The position numbers and the translations under genes were made by a program. A stretch of DNA of 64,000 bases from Leuctra nigra (taxonomy: Eukaryota; Arthropoda; Insecta; Plecoptera; Leuctridae): assembly GCA_934045905.1 (NCBI GenBank), contig OW203764.1:21695109-21759108 (forward strand). Direction: 5' to 3'. This document shows positions 45,601 through 55,282 of this stretch, in pieces (position 1 is the first letter of the stretch; each line of letters starts with the position of its first letter). Under the pieces are notes generated by a model that searched no databases, had not been told where the DNA came from, and worked only from the letters and a program-made list of their open reading frames with translations.

Positions 45601-48600
45601 AGAATACCAAATCAAATTATGGAAAATTACATAACATATTTAACAGTATGAAAGAATTGAATAATTAAACATTTCTAGATATATCAAATAATTGAGAATG
45701 AAATAGGACATTTATATACAAGACTTGTAATAAAAGTATAATAATACTGGTTAATATAGAGGCATCGGAATAAATTAATCAGTCTCTAACTTATTTAGAA
45801 TAAAAATGGTTTCGCATAATACCAATAGATGATCTTAAAACAGAGATTGAAATGTTTTTAATAAATGATTTTCCTAAATTGAAACGCTTACAAAATGAGT
45901 TAAAAAAATCTGGTATTGCTCCTCGCGCACCAATCATTAAACCGATTACCTCTATTTCATCAACCGGGTATTTTGTTTTAAATATTTAAATTTTAATTAG
46001 CAATAGTTCTGCAAGTATAAGTAGGTATAAACAAAACATAAAACGGTATTCGAAATAAACGAATTGGCTAAATAGATTTGTTTTGAAATGCCGTTTTATG
46101 TTTTGTTGAGTGTACCTACTTTTATAATGATACTATTATCGATATTATCATATTGTATTGTAGATTAGGTATAGTAATCTCAGTAATTATTATTATAATT
46201 GTCTGTTTCAAATCCATAAAATCAATTATCCTCGTATAGCTTTTTATGTGTTATTACTTATTATATTCCATTATTTGTTATTTCTGCTCGCATGCTATTT
46301 TCACTGTGCTTATTATTACTTGAATGATTATCTGATTACGGTGGGGGGAGCTCCCCCCACCCTGAATAGCCTTTGATCTACTATGACCTGGACCTTACAT
46401 GGATATGGTCAGAGACGTATTAGGGCCATGGTACTTCAATTTTCAAACCGGAAGATCATCTATCAGCAGAATGTCCCTAAATCGATAGGGCGCAGTGGCC
46501 AAAATATCTCCCGCTTGGATGGCGCCACTATAGCGCGGTAACTACTCAAAACTAAAACACGTGAAACAATAATTATTTTCATAGGCGTAACTTACTAGTA
46601 GCGGGCCAACTAGTCGATTTTTACACTCCCACAGGATCATTGACGTACACTGGGGGTGGGGACATGCGACTGGCCAGTCATCTGTCGTCGATGTCTAGTG
46701 ACAAACGAAACCGACCCGTTCTTACGTACAGAAGACCAGGTCAAATTCTTCACTCGTCCGGCTGAGATCGTCGTACATAGGACAAGATTGCAGGGAAAGC
46801 TGACGCAGCACAACAATATGCTTTGGATGCTCTTGTAGTATAAATATGTAGACACAGTGTAGCATTAAACAATATTAATAATATGTCTTTATATTGCCTG
46901 ATAAAGCAGTGCGGCCTCAGACATCTGCGAAAGCATTATCCCATATGATAGGATCGTCGTGAAGGGAAGGTGTCACCGTTCTTGAATATGCTGGGGCAAT
47001 ATGGGATCCGTATCAAATTGGGCAAGTGAAGGCTGTTGAGGGTGTACAGAGAAAGGCTGCGAGAGGAGTGACGGGAAAACTGAGAAGAAGGAAATGGGAA
47101 GTTGGGTTGGGAATCACTCCAAGATCGGAGAAGGAAAGCTAGGCTCTGTAATATTTACAGAGTCTTTACTGGGTTAGAAGCATGGAAAGATTTGTCGTAA
47201 AGAATAAACAAACCAGATTATTTAGGAAGAAAATCCTCAAATTTAAGATAGGGCGAAGAAATGTCAAAATCGATGCAGCAAGAAATTCACACGCAAATCT
47301 GGGATTTCAAGAGTGGAACAATTTAAATTTAGTGAAATTACCAGAAACACTTGCTGATCTGAGACTGCTTTTGATGTACCTATAACTACCTACCTCATAA
47401 TCTATAATTTTTCTATATTTTAAAATCTCTGCCACCTGTAGGTATATGTACAATTTGTAGAGAATAAAACCAATTGCCTAACATATTTTGGTGCCATCAC
47501 GAAGGGAAGGGAAAGAAGGGGGTGGTGGGGGGGAGGGGGGTCGTGAAGGGAAGGTGTCACCTATCTCACTAATGTACATATTTAAAGTTATTAATTTCTG
47601 TAACCATGTACGAAAATACTGGAAGTGTAATTTTTATATAAGAAGATATAATAAAATGCAATAACTTTGTAATTTACCGTTTCCATGTAGCATCAATACT
47701 TTGAGTAAGAACTGATTCGTTTTTCTGGGCTGTGGCGAGGGATGGATGAGATGAGAGTGGCGTGAATTTCACCACGTTTTTGTGACATCGTAGCGCCGAA
47801 ACCGTTGATCCTCATTCACTAACCTTGCGTTGATCCGATCTAAAACATAATTGCGGTTCCCGATTTCGCAACAATGTGCAGTTTTCCATTGATTGGAAAA
47901 TTAATCATCCAATTACGCATGTTGTGATGCCAGACCTAAATCGTTCAGACTTGGGTGTCTACTATTCTAGAACGTTTTCCCAATGCCATTCTGATGGAAT
48001 CCGGTCACGGCCATAAGAATTAACATTGCATTAAATTGAATTCTATCAGAATTGGGAATTCAAATGTAATAGAAAAAGGCCCTGAGGTTAATATTTTACC
48101 TTACAAAAATCCACAGCACGCAACTGGATTTACAACAAGTGCCAAGGTGTCATCAAGTATTTAAAAATTAACACAAACAGATGCACATATTTTTGTATTT
48201 TTTACGGTAGGCAATTGAAAAAGGTCCGTGAAGTTAGCACAGCCAAGTGTCGCACTAATTGTCGGTCATGACATGCACTAACATTTAGTGCTCAATTAGT
48301 GCTTTCGATCCCCTCCACTCCCAGAATTAGTGCGCCTTTAGCATTCCGGTATATTGCGTTTGTCTGTGGGCTGTGCTAACTTCACGCTGCACAGCCCATG
48401 GCAGCACTAATATCAAGACACATCCTATCATTTAGTGCTCAATTAGTGCTTTCGAACCCCCTCCCCCCACTCTTAGAATTAGTGTGCTCTCATATTTTTG
48501 GAGATATTCGCAAAAGTCCGTTGGCTATGCAGCACGGCCCACCAAAAAACGGAAATGTGAAAGAGCAGGGTTTTAGTGCTCAATTAATGCTTTCGACCCC

Positions 48601-51600
48601 CCCCTCCCCACTCCCAGAATTAATGCTCTCATAATTTTGGAGATATTGACAAAATATTGTGGGCTGTGCAGCACGGTCCTCTTTAAAAAAACAAATCTTA
48701 ATATCAGTGTTTTAAATGCTATTGAGCACTAAAACAATAATTTTTAAAATGTAAGTTTTTTTAAGTGGGCCGTGCTGCACAGCCTACAGTATTTTGTGAA
48801 AATCTCCAAAATTATGAGAGCACTAATTCTGGGAGAGGGGGGGATCAAAAGCACTAATTGAGCACTAAATGATAGGATGTGTCTTGATATTAGTGCTTCC
48901 ATGGGCTGTGCAGCGTGAAGTTAGCACAGCCCACAGACAATGACAAACTCAATTTACCGGAATGATATAGGCGCACTAATTCTGGGAGTGGGGGGGATCG
49001 AAAGCACTAATTGAGCACTTAATGTTAGTGCATGTCAGACAATTAGTGCGACACAGGGCTGTGCTAACTTCACGGACCTAATTAAAAAAGTAGGGTTTGG
49101 TCTACAAATATCCTGCGGGGGAGGGGGGGTGGCATCTGCAGTTACGTTACTGCGCGGTAGACGTTACAATTTTCCGTTTGTCCGATCTTATTTGATGTCT
49201 GTGTCTCACAGTGTAAAAATCTGTTGGTATCATTTGAGCCAATTCGACAGTTTTCAAATATTAATAAAAAAAAAAGTTCAACTGCTTATTCACACCGCGT
49301 AATTGATGTAACTTGGCCCTCCAATTACATTTTTATCTGAGGCAAATACAGATATTCAACCCGACCTTTGGATTTGATTTTCAAATAAGTTATAGTTGAC
49401 GATCTTGTGACCACTGCCACCCCACCTTCATGAAATTATTCCATCCGCCTTTTATTTGAATATCATCTCAGACTCTGCATCCATTCCAATGCGACAACGC
49501 TCTTAAACGATCTTTAACGCTCGAAAGCAGGGACGACGCTAAGGGGGGGCCTGGGGGGGCCACGGCCCCCCCAAACATTCGCGCGGCCCCCCCTTGTGCC
49601 CCCCCAAACCAAATGTGGGAAAATAAATATCTTGAAAGTCTATACTTTTCTTTAATTTTTTGCACTGTTCAAATTATCAAATAAAACATCAGCTGACAAT
49701 GTTTTGCAAATAGGCGACTTTCGTATGCCAGACATAATGAAGTTACTAAGAAAGAATTGTATAGCAGGGTTGACAAAAATTGGATAAGATACTGAGCTCA
49801 AAAATAAGGAAAGATCTTGCAATGGAGACTCTAAGTTTCAAATTAGGAAAGGAGAGATTGAAATGGTTTGGTCGATTGAAAGGGATGGGACAAGAGAGGA
49901 ATACCGAGAAGGAAGGTAGATAGAGCAGCAATGGGAGGGAAAAGAAAGGCAGGGAGACCGCGAACGAAGTGGATGAGTGGAGTGAAGATGGCCGTGGAAA
50001 AAGTGGAGAGTCTTGGGAAATGGTAAGGGACGAAAAATGGTGGGAGTACAGTTCATAAAAATTAGTGTAGGGATAATTTTTTGAAGGCTTCAGTTTTTTA
50101 AATATCCCCACCAGGCGCGTAGGAAGGGGGGGGGGGATGGGGGGAGAATCCCCCCTCTGATTCAATACCCCTCCCTATGTACTTTTATATTTATGTGTCA
50201 AGAAAAAAATGTGCTTAAAAAGTGTTAAAATTGCATAGAAATGCACCAAATTGATGTCTGAAATTCAAAAAATTTTCGGGGCTGTGCGCCCCGGACCTGC
50301 ATTTTACTGGGGGTCCTCCCCCCAGCCCCCCATTGTCTTCGTAGACACTCGTATCTCCAGCTCAAGTTATTTTACATATTATTCCCTCCCTTGCAAATTT
50401 AGTTCCAACGCGCCTGATCCCCACGCCACAATATGAAAATATACATCTGAAAATACGTTTGCCCCCCCCCCCCCCCTAAAAAGTTTATTGCCCTACCTAG
50501 GCCCCCCCCCCCCCCCCGTATAAAAATCCTAGCGTCGTCCCTGCTCGAAAGTCGACAGAAAAATATTGGCAACATTTTAGGAATGCCGATTATGTTTTTT
50601 GTTTGTAATGTTTGTTTTGCAGTATAAGATACCTACCTACACTGAAATAGTTCACGAGCGAGTGCAGTGAAAGAAAAGTTAGTTTTGTGTAGGAGAATTG
50701 AGCAAGGAGGCTGTCGGTTCATAGGAAGATTTTGTATACAATTTGTAGTTTTGCTTTAAACGGTTGGCAATTTAAGTTTTATTAATTACCATACAATAAA
50801 CTAGTTATAGTTTTTGTATGTATTTATTTCGTATTTTAAAAACTGAATTATTCTTGCGTTCTTGTTTTTTGAATGCCATTATGTTTTTAGTTTTATTCCC
50901 CTTATCTTATCGGCAGAATAAACCCTCGATATGGCTCGCTGTGCTGATTGGCTGGTGCCATGATAATTGCCTCTAAACTGTGGGATCTAACCTAATGAGT
51001 AGACTGCCGGACCATCTTCAGTGAAGTTATGATCTCTCGATTCCATGGGGAGGCCCTGGGTTTTCATACCTTCGTAGTTCGTACACAGACTTCGTAGCTT
51101 ATAGAAATAGAAAAGCGCTGCAATGCCATCGGTCCAAATTCCAAATGCTGTCCAATTCTGCGACGGATCTGGGAATCTGATGAATATTCAGCAAACTTGG
51201 TCCCGTTTTATCGAGAATTCAAAGTTATTTTGTAAAATTACAGATAAAAGCTCACCATGATAATCGTAGTAATTAATAATAGACATATATTTCTTTACTT
51301 CTTTGCTACCATTTTACCATTTTACAAAAACGTCACATGAAACTTATCGAGTTAGCCGAAACAAGCACGAGTTTGGGGATTCTCGCTTACACGATAATTC
51401 ATTACTATATTGTTGTTTTTAATTGAAATTAGTTAATTATTATGATCATCCACTTGACAAGCTCTAACATCCTCTTTTCCCACCTTGTTAAAAGTGAACC
51501 CTCGATCCCCGGTTGTGAAAACAATATCGACGGTTTGATTTCCATCCCCAGCGGCGGAACAGGCTCCGGCCAATCTCGACGATCGGATCGTCTTTCGAGC

Positions 51601-51733
51601 GCCACTGAAAGGTGATACAGAACTGAAAAGACCACTGGCAGCGGAGGATGGACCCAGGAAGAAAAGTAAAAAGCAGTCGAAACCAACCAGTCTTTTGTCG
51701 TTTGCTGCTGATGAGGATGACGATGAAGGATAA
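30645..51733 (+). CDS. KIAA1143 homologue, 3 exons
   Basis: Exons are 30645-30755, 33042-33174 and 51552-51733, joined at phases 0 and 1, giving 141 aa (human 154). Human KIAA1143 is a small uncharacterised protein, and this gene follows it along the whole length. The N-terminus is MSKKKNSIMYIKPQEPSFIS then GYKEGDTVDTK. Exon 2 has DEDGDDRDEEQPVVVVLKAG and a short helix EEAEKIKSLQKE. The end has RIVFRAPLK, a Lys-rich stretch (PRKKSKKQSK) and the diagnostic SLLSFAADEDDDEG. No membrane segment or enzyme motif. The basic stretch may be a nuclear signal. Intron 2 is 18.4 kb and full of repeats, which hides the last exon from simple ORF finding. An aataaa follows the stop within about 60 nt. Confidence 0.92.
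31077..31788. mobile_element. TA-flanked element (TAGGTCTGTTCGTTTAC ends), long copy
   Basis: The left end is TAGGTCTGTTCGTTTACCC and the right end reads gtaaacgaacagaccta. A short hairpin copy of the same family is at 32413-32540. A further element (31291-31472) is inserted in this copy, and a hAT-like element is inserted at its right end. Confidence 0.75.
31291..31472. mobile_element. Small hairpin MITE nested in the preceding element
   Basis: Ends TACAGTTCGTTTTTCCT and its near reverse complement, followed by paired gtttgaactctc and gagagttcaaac. TA occurs at both ends. Confidence 0.65.
31790..32328. mobile_element. hAT-like MITE
   Basis: Ends CAGGGCCGGTTTTAGG and the reverse complement of CAGGGCCGGATTTAGG, with a perfect 8-bp duplication AGACCTAA (31782-31789, 32329-32336). 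The target is the terminal sequence of the element at 31077-31788. The interior has poly(C) and ggcgccc blocks. Confidence 0.93.
32413..32540. mobile_element. Short hairpin copy of the TAGGTCTGTT family
   Basis: An almost complete palindrome: TAGGTCTGTTTGTTTACCCT at the left, ggtaaacgaacagacct at the right, with ccaaaagctacagcaaactg pairing inside. Confidence 0.75.
32541..33041. other. KIAA1143 intron 1, right part
   Basis: AT-rich intron sequence with a C/T-rich stretch near 32790-32850; nothing recognisable. Confidence 0.45.
33225..34578. mobile_element. hAT-like element, 1.35 kb, with an inner inverted repeat
   Basis: Ends TAGAGGTCAG and reverse complement TAGAGGTCGG, with a perfect 8-bp duplication CTACGTAT (33217-33224, 34579-34586). 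Multiple acccgggta units sit near both ends, perhaps transposase-binding repeats. A second inverted pair lies inside (about 33469 and 34312, ggtaaataatggtaagtgac). An internal minus-strand frame (33924-34115) is short and acidic and not recognisable as transposase. Confidence 0.9.
34634..34884. mobile_element. hAT-like MITE, 251 bp
   Basis: Left end CAGTGGCGGTCTGGACCGGG; right end reverse-complements to CAGGGGCGGACTGGA. Perfect 8-bp duplication CTCTACGA (34626-34633, 34885-34892). It lies only 55 bp from the previous hAT element. Confidence 0.9.
35023..35162. repeat. Stem-loop repeat, copy 2
   Basis: AGCCCCATTTACACGGTGCA at the left pairs with its inverse at the right; the pairing continues through atttcttgaacaact. 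Related to 7955-8055. Confidence 0.75.
35215..35488. repeat. Inverted-repeat element rich in aggtacct
   Basis: Imperfect arms: aaaagtactaggtacc at the left against tactagtgaatacc read inverted at the right, with cttggtgcat and atgcaccaag further in. Probably a MITE; the ends are approximate. Confidence 0.5.
35866..37775 (+). mobile_element. Three-copy dispersed repeat family A, copy 1
   Basis: Starts CTAGGAAAACGCTCAGTGTA and continues to tgatgagcgagcac; ends near gtagtgacgctcgctcaatt. The body has several related modules such as accatgcaaaattt, gatcggtcaatcggtt and aatcacaggatcccgtt. The other copies are at 42266 and 62447. A hAT-like MITE (35959-36693) is inserted in it. No coding frame is conserved; superfamily unknown. 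Confidence 0.75.
35959..36693. mobile_element. hAT-like MITE with ggaacc repeats
   Basis: Left end CAGGGACCCAAACCGGAACC; right end reverse-complements to CAGGGACCCGAACC. Perfect 8-bp duplication CGATTTTC (35951-35958, 36694-36701). Near both ends there are many ggaaccggaacc and ggttcttaaa units. Confidence 0.92.
37776..38979. other. KIAA1143 intron 2, unassigned part
   Basis: AT-rich, with a 22-bp poly(G) run at 38082-38103 and a poly(A) run near 38685. No gene or bounded element seen. Confidence 0.45.
38980..39958. mobile_element. TIR element built around the motif GGTACATAGTGGGACA
   Basis: Ends AGGTAGGGGAGGCCGGTATA and the reverse complement of AGGTAGGGGAGGCCGGTACA. The motif GGTACATAGTGGGACA, or a one- or two-base variant, occurs about ten times in both orientations, clustered near both ends and twice in the middle. 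No clear target duplication and no coding frame. Confidence 0.8.
39959..41468. other. KIAA1143 intron 2, around the SINE
   Basis: Apart from the SINE at 40210-40575, AT-rich sequence with no recognisable feature. Confidence 0.4.
40210..40575 (-). mobile_element. tRNA-derived SINE, better-preserved copy
   Basis: On the minus strand the head has an A-box-like gggtgagtggttcgc and a perfect B box GGTTCGATTCC (+ strand 40513-40523). The body contains ttcgtggttttccctcag, gacaggcaaatgctgggaag and agtgcgacgttaagcccc. It shares these blocks with the copy at 14850-15075. The tRNA-like part cannot form a full gene; it is a SINE head. Confidence 0.85.
41469..41773. repeat. Stem-loop repeat, copy 3 (AAGGCTGAATTACACG)
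   Basis: AAGGCTGAATTACACGATTC at the left pairs with the inverse of its relative at the right (gaaccgtgtaattcaggctt). The arms continue through caagtttcct. About 300 bp, the largest member of the family. Confidence 0.7.
42266..44375 (+). mobile_element. Repeat family A, copy 2, with an expanded satellite end
   Basis: Starts aaggaaaacgctcagtgtaa. It shares the internal modules with copies 1 and 3 (for example gataatgttggtcttgatca, tttcaggtcgattggttgaa). Where the other copies end with a short ccataagagtaccgtgg-type stretch, this one has about 830 bp of tandem units before ending at gaccgtgcggtgacgatcgc. Confidence 0.75.
43515..44345 (+). repeat. 25-bp tandem array with a roughly 306-bp higher-order repeat
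   Basis: The unit is a 16-mer AAGAGCGACGTGTCAT followed by a 9-mer AAGTGTCAT, repeated over 30 times; some units lack the 9-mer. Diagnostic variants (aaaagcgacg at 43545 and 43851; gtcaaagtg near 43608 and 43914) recur 306 bp apart, showing that a block of about 12 units was duplicated. Confidence 0.92.
45804..45989 (+). other. ATG-poor open frame, unknown
   Basis: A 61-residue stop-bounded frame with protein-like composition: KWFRIIPIDDLKTEIEMFLI, then DFPKLKRLQNELKKSG and a Pro/Ile-rich tail ending GYFVLNI. No in-frame ATG before the Met at residue 17. It may be the C-terminal remnant of a mobile-element protein; I do not recognise it. Confidence 0.25.
46018..46135. repeat. Hairpin element
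   Basis: aagtaggtataaacaaaaca and cataaaacgg at the left pair with ccgttttatgttttgttgag and tgtacctactt at the right. Confidence 0.55.
46980..47385 (+). pseudogene. LINE ORF2 3' remnant
   Basis: Conceptual translation near 46980 gives LEYAGAIWDPYQIGQVKAVE then VQRKAARGVTG, the classic region C-terminal to the LINE RT. Farther on, FQEWNNLNLVKLPETLADL matches the usual LINE end. Stops and shifts interrupt it. It is not the same element as the LINE in tamalin. Confidence 0.75.
47386..48221. other. KIAA1143 intron 2, unassigned
   Basis: Includes a G-rich stretch near 47515-47545 where gaagggaaggtgtcacc recurs (also at about 46957). No gene seen. Confidence 0.4.
48222..49079. mobile_element. Large foldback element, arms of about 400 bp
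   Basis: Starts AGGTCCGTGAAGTTAGCACA and ends with its reverse complement. Nearly the whole 858 bp is self-complementary. Repeated units gtgctcaattagtgctttcg and gctgtgc...agcac occur several times per arm. No target duplication is obvious and there is no coding frame. Confidence 0.8.
49080..49527. other. KIAA1143 intron 2, unassigned
   Basis: AT-rich sequence with a short G run near 49120; nothing recognisable. Confidence 0.4.
49528..50543. mobile_element. hAT-like element carrying a LINE fragment
   Basis: Ends CAGGGACGACGCTAAGG and the reverse complement of CAGGGACGACGCTAGG, with a perfect 8-bp duplication CTCGAAAG (49520-49527, 50544-50551). C- and G-runs lie near both ends. About 320 bp of LINE-derived sequence lies in the middle. 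Confidence 0.92.
49735..50055 (+). pseudogene. LINE C-terminal fragment inside a hAT-like element
   Basis: Conceptual translation gives pieces such as ERLKWFGRLKGMGQERNTEK and, after a shift, GKRKAGRPRTKWM. These match the signature 'LRWFGHV.RM...G.R..GRP..RW' of many LINE ORF2 C-termini (RTE/R1-like). Frameshifted and non-functional. Confidence 0.65.
50552..51551. other. KIAA1143 intron 2, right end
   Basis: AT-rich, no element seen. Ends at the acceptor ccatccccag before exon 3. Confidence 0.45.
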
Positions 51734-54700
51734 TCTCGATGTTTTTATATATTATACTTTCCATTTACGCATGAACTAGAAGCTAAATAAATTATTTTTT
51801 TTATAAATGATTGGTGTTTTATTTGTAAGTGTATACTATATCATCGTCCTGGCGATTCGAAATATTGGAAATTTTGGTGTTTGAGGGTGTGGGGGAGGGG
51901 ATTATGTAGGGGGAGACTGAATGAACATTCGGTTAGGTTTAGGCTTCAGGCGTATGACGTATAAAAATCGATATTACTCTTTCATATAGGACTATGCTGC
52001 TATATTTCACTGACTATACACAACTTGAAGGGCGGACGGGAGCATAGTATAACGAGATATTTTTATAAAATAGCAGACGGACGGCGTAAATATTGAATTA
52101 AAGATTTTGTGAAGTACGGAAGATGAATTTCGGATGAATAGAATTGTGACTGCCGTCAGACAAGGATGACGTAGGATTTTCGTCACTTTCCCCCATCTGG
52201 ATCATGTAAGTGAGGCGACGTGACATGACCAATGATCCCATCCTCGACCTACTTCAAGGCGATACATTACTATCTGTCAGCAACCTGGCCAGCAGTTATA
52301 GACACTGTTCAGGAAGCGTCTGGCCAAGCCTCATTTGCAAAATTCAAACTAATTTTTCCGATAAATGATAATTTTTGTAAAAAAATATATTTTTTATTTT
52401 TGTAGTAAAACCATAAGAATTGTTCCACATTATTAAAAATATATTAGTTGACTAAGAAAAAAAAAATGAATCGCGTCAGCGCGTAAGCGCCACATTGGCA
52501 AAATGAGGATTGGGTCGAACCACTTTTTGATGGAGGGGTGTACTGAGGTAGTACTTCTAAAATTAAGATGACGCTTTGCGTCTAGTATGAAGGGCGCGGT
52601 TCTTCTAATGGTTCCTTTATACTTTCCACATTATGGAGGATCTATATTGTTCTACTTTTCAATAAATTACAATTGCCAGAAGTATCAAATGAATGTAAAG
52701 AGCTACAGCGCATCGATTAATGGCGCACCTAGCCGCATCCTTCTCAGTCCGACATTGACCTTCAGTAAACTATTTTACGTCACAATATCTCGAACAGCAC
52801 CTTCTTTAGTTTCCACGTTCCAGAGAAAGCGTTCAAAATGTTCCGTCATGAGTTTAACCAAAATAAATATTATTCTTAAATAATAAAGTAATAAAAATAC
52901 AAGATGAAAGCAGAAAATCGCGTCTTTATTTTTAAAGTTGATTGTTCAAAAATGTAAATAAAAACAATTTGCATAAATGCATAAATAAATGTAGAGGTAA
53001 TATAAACATGTAATTATTTATATAGGTACTACGCGATTTATAATATACTTACTTAGCCAGGTAAACTTGGTATTTAATTATAAAATATGAATTATTTCTG
53101 AGGAGAATATACAGGGATTTTCTAGAATTAGGACGGAAACATGATTTCATAATTTATTGCTGCACTTAGGACAGTTTGACTTGTTTTATGGACTGTCGTG
53201 AAAACAGTTACTTTTGACTTCGCACCACCTAATTGAATGTTTATCTTATCTTGAAATCAGTTATCATTATCATCATTCGTATTTTCTTTTCTTTGGGACA
53301 TCATTAATGATTGTTGTATAAGCTGATAACTGGAGGTGGCAATCGTACAGTCAAGACTCAAGGTTTCATCAGGTCAATGCCTCTTTCTAACAAAAGCAAT
53401 GGCTGAGATTGAGCTCATCGACATGCGGCTTGGACAGACAGATGGAAATGAGTGTCTTTTTAAAACGCGGTCACTCATCGGTTTATCACCAACGGTGTAA
53501 TGACGTTTACCACACGTGCGTTGCAACTTACAACAAATTGCAAGTGTTTGCAGATTGTCATGACTTGTATCTACTACTTGGACATTGTGGGAATGATTCC
53601 AGAGATGCTCATCTTCGGGTTGACATTTGGCTTTGCAACACTTAAATATAATATAACAAGGGTCCTGGGTTCGAGGAATGACTCGAGAACCAACTCCTAT
53701 ATGCCGGACCAAACAAAGGAATAAGGACGGCAGAGGGGTTATAAGGGAATACCATGGTTGACTGCTTGCGATGACAGTGACTCCTGTCCTGTCCCAGTGA
53801 AGATGTTTTCTTTGGCCTACAAACCGCGTGGGAAAGTGACATAAGAAGAAGTGGGAAATTCAAACAGGTGTCATGACATGTGGACTTCTGACACTGTACC
53901 CTGACTTGGGTAACTTTGGTCAATTTTGGGAGGTCGGAAGGAAAATTTTATTTAAAAAAATGCTATATTTCACCACCAGGGGTATCAGTGAGCCAAAAGT
54001 GGTGGGGGGGAAAAGTCGGAACGTGATTGGCTAACTTCACCATACAGTCACGTGGTTAAATTTATACAAGTCCATTGGACAAAAGTCCCGGTCGCAAGTT
54101 GAACGTCTACGTCACTACTTTACGGTCATGTGACCCGCAGCCGCCATCTTGGACGGTCTCTGTAAGGGTTAGTGACGTCGTCTACATCACAAAATTTAGA
54201 CCAGTTTCTGTGAACATACTATAGTTTTGATGTGACGTGAATAGATTCTTTCCAACGACAGAATTTTAAGGTAGATATGAATATATTTAATTAGAAACAC
54301 TAGAAAACCAGAATGAAATTATATTTTTCCGTAATATTATCGGGTAATTTTCCGCACATTTCCGTTAGTAAAGTAGGTAGTTTCTCTGTTCACCCATAAA
54401 ACAGGAAATGGCGGGAGGTCAGGAAGGGCCGAACGGCGACTGAATCGCTATAAATTGTTGTAAAATATTATTTTGAATTAAATTCAGTGTAATGAAGGCA
54501 AAGCGTTAGCATATTTCCAGTATAAAAAGCATCTACAGTGTTGAATCTACGTGCATTAACGTGCTGGCTTTTGCTTGTCACATGAAATAAGTAGCGCGGC
54601 ACGACGACTAGCGCTTTTGTGGAAATCCAAACTGTGGTGCACTCTGGTGAGTGGCGGTTCAACCGCTCGGCACTATTGTTGGTAATGGAAGTGAACATTT

Positions 54701-55282
54701 TTCCGGGAGTGCGGCGGTCTTATTACAAATAAAATAAGATTGTATGCGAAACTTCAATTGATATTTTTTTTTATAAATTACTTATATTTTACGTTCGAAT
54801 GAGTTTAAATGCTATTGACATGCAATTGTTGACGTGCGTACAATCGTGTTCGTGTACTGATAAGCCCATTGGGCAGGTGTGACGCGGTTTTGCAAGTTTT
54901 AAACCGAATTGTTGCCTAACCTTATTACCTTATCTATGTCTATTGATTTTTCTATTAGCAAAATTGCATTTATATAAGGTGATTATAATGTACTTAGCAG
55001 CGGTAACTAATGTGTATGACTTCTTGTGTCTCATGCCAAGCCTTCCACACAAATTTGCCCTGACGTGGAGTCGAACCACTGTGCTCTTGGGCCTTTAGGC
55101 CTAGATAAATAATATCCGCCATCTTGAATTATCTCGCCATCACTAAATTTCCCAAAGCTATGAAGCATGCATGGATAATTTTAATTTTTGAAACTAACTA
55201 AGTAACAGATCCTTCATATGCTTACAGTATTGGTACTCCATGTGTTTCAGTCTGTCAACAAAAGGCTGTTGCTGTCAACCCG
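51734..55282. other. Intergenic: KIAA1143 to MEP-1-like gene
   Basis: No gene recognised. A 112-residue minus-strand frame at 53374-53712 is Cys/His-rich but not identifiable. The region just upstream of the MEP-1-like ATG has an acceptor-like tgtgtttcag ending at about 55250, so an upstream noncoding exon is likely (perhaps near 54100-54700, which is more CpG-rich). Confidence 0.4.

Larger units (their letters stand above)
44376..46979. other. KIAA1143 intron 2, AT-rich stretch
   Basis: Very AT-rich at 44500-44800. It holds a 20-bp poly(C) run (45080-45099), an unexplained open frame (45804-45989), a hairpin at about 46018-46135 (gtaggtataaacaaaacata against its inverse) and the 22-bp palindrome GGTGGGGGGAGCTCCCCCCA+CC at 46340-46361. 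No gene recognised. Confidence 0.4.

Noticed and set aside
53374..53712. Cys/His-rich 112-codon minus-strand frame
   Set aside because: No family motif, and several spurious frames overlap it in the other directions; I cannot support it as a gene.
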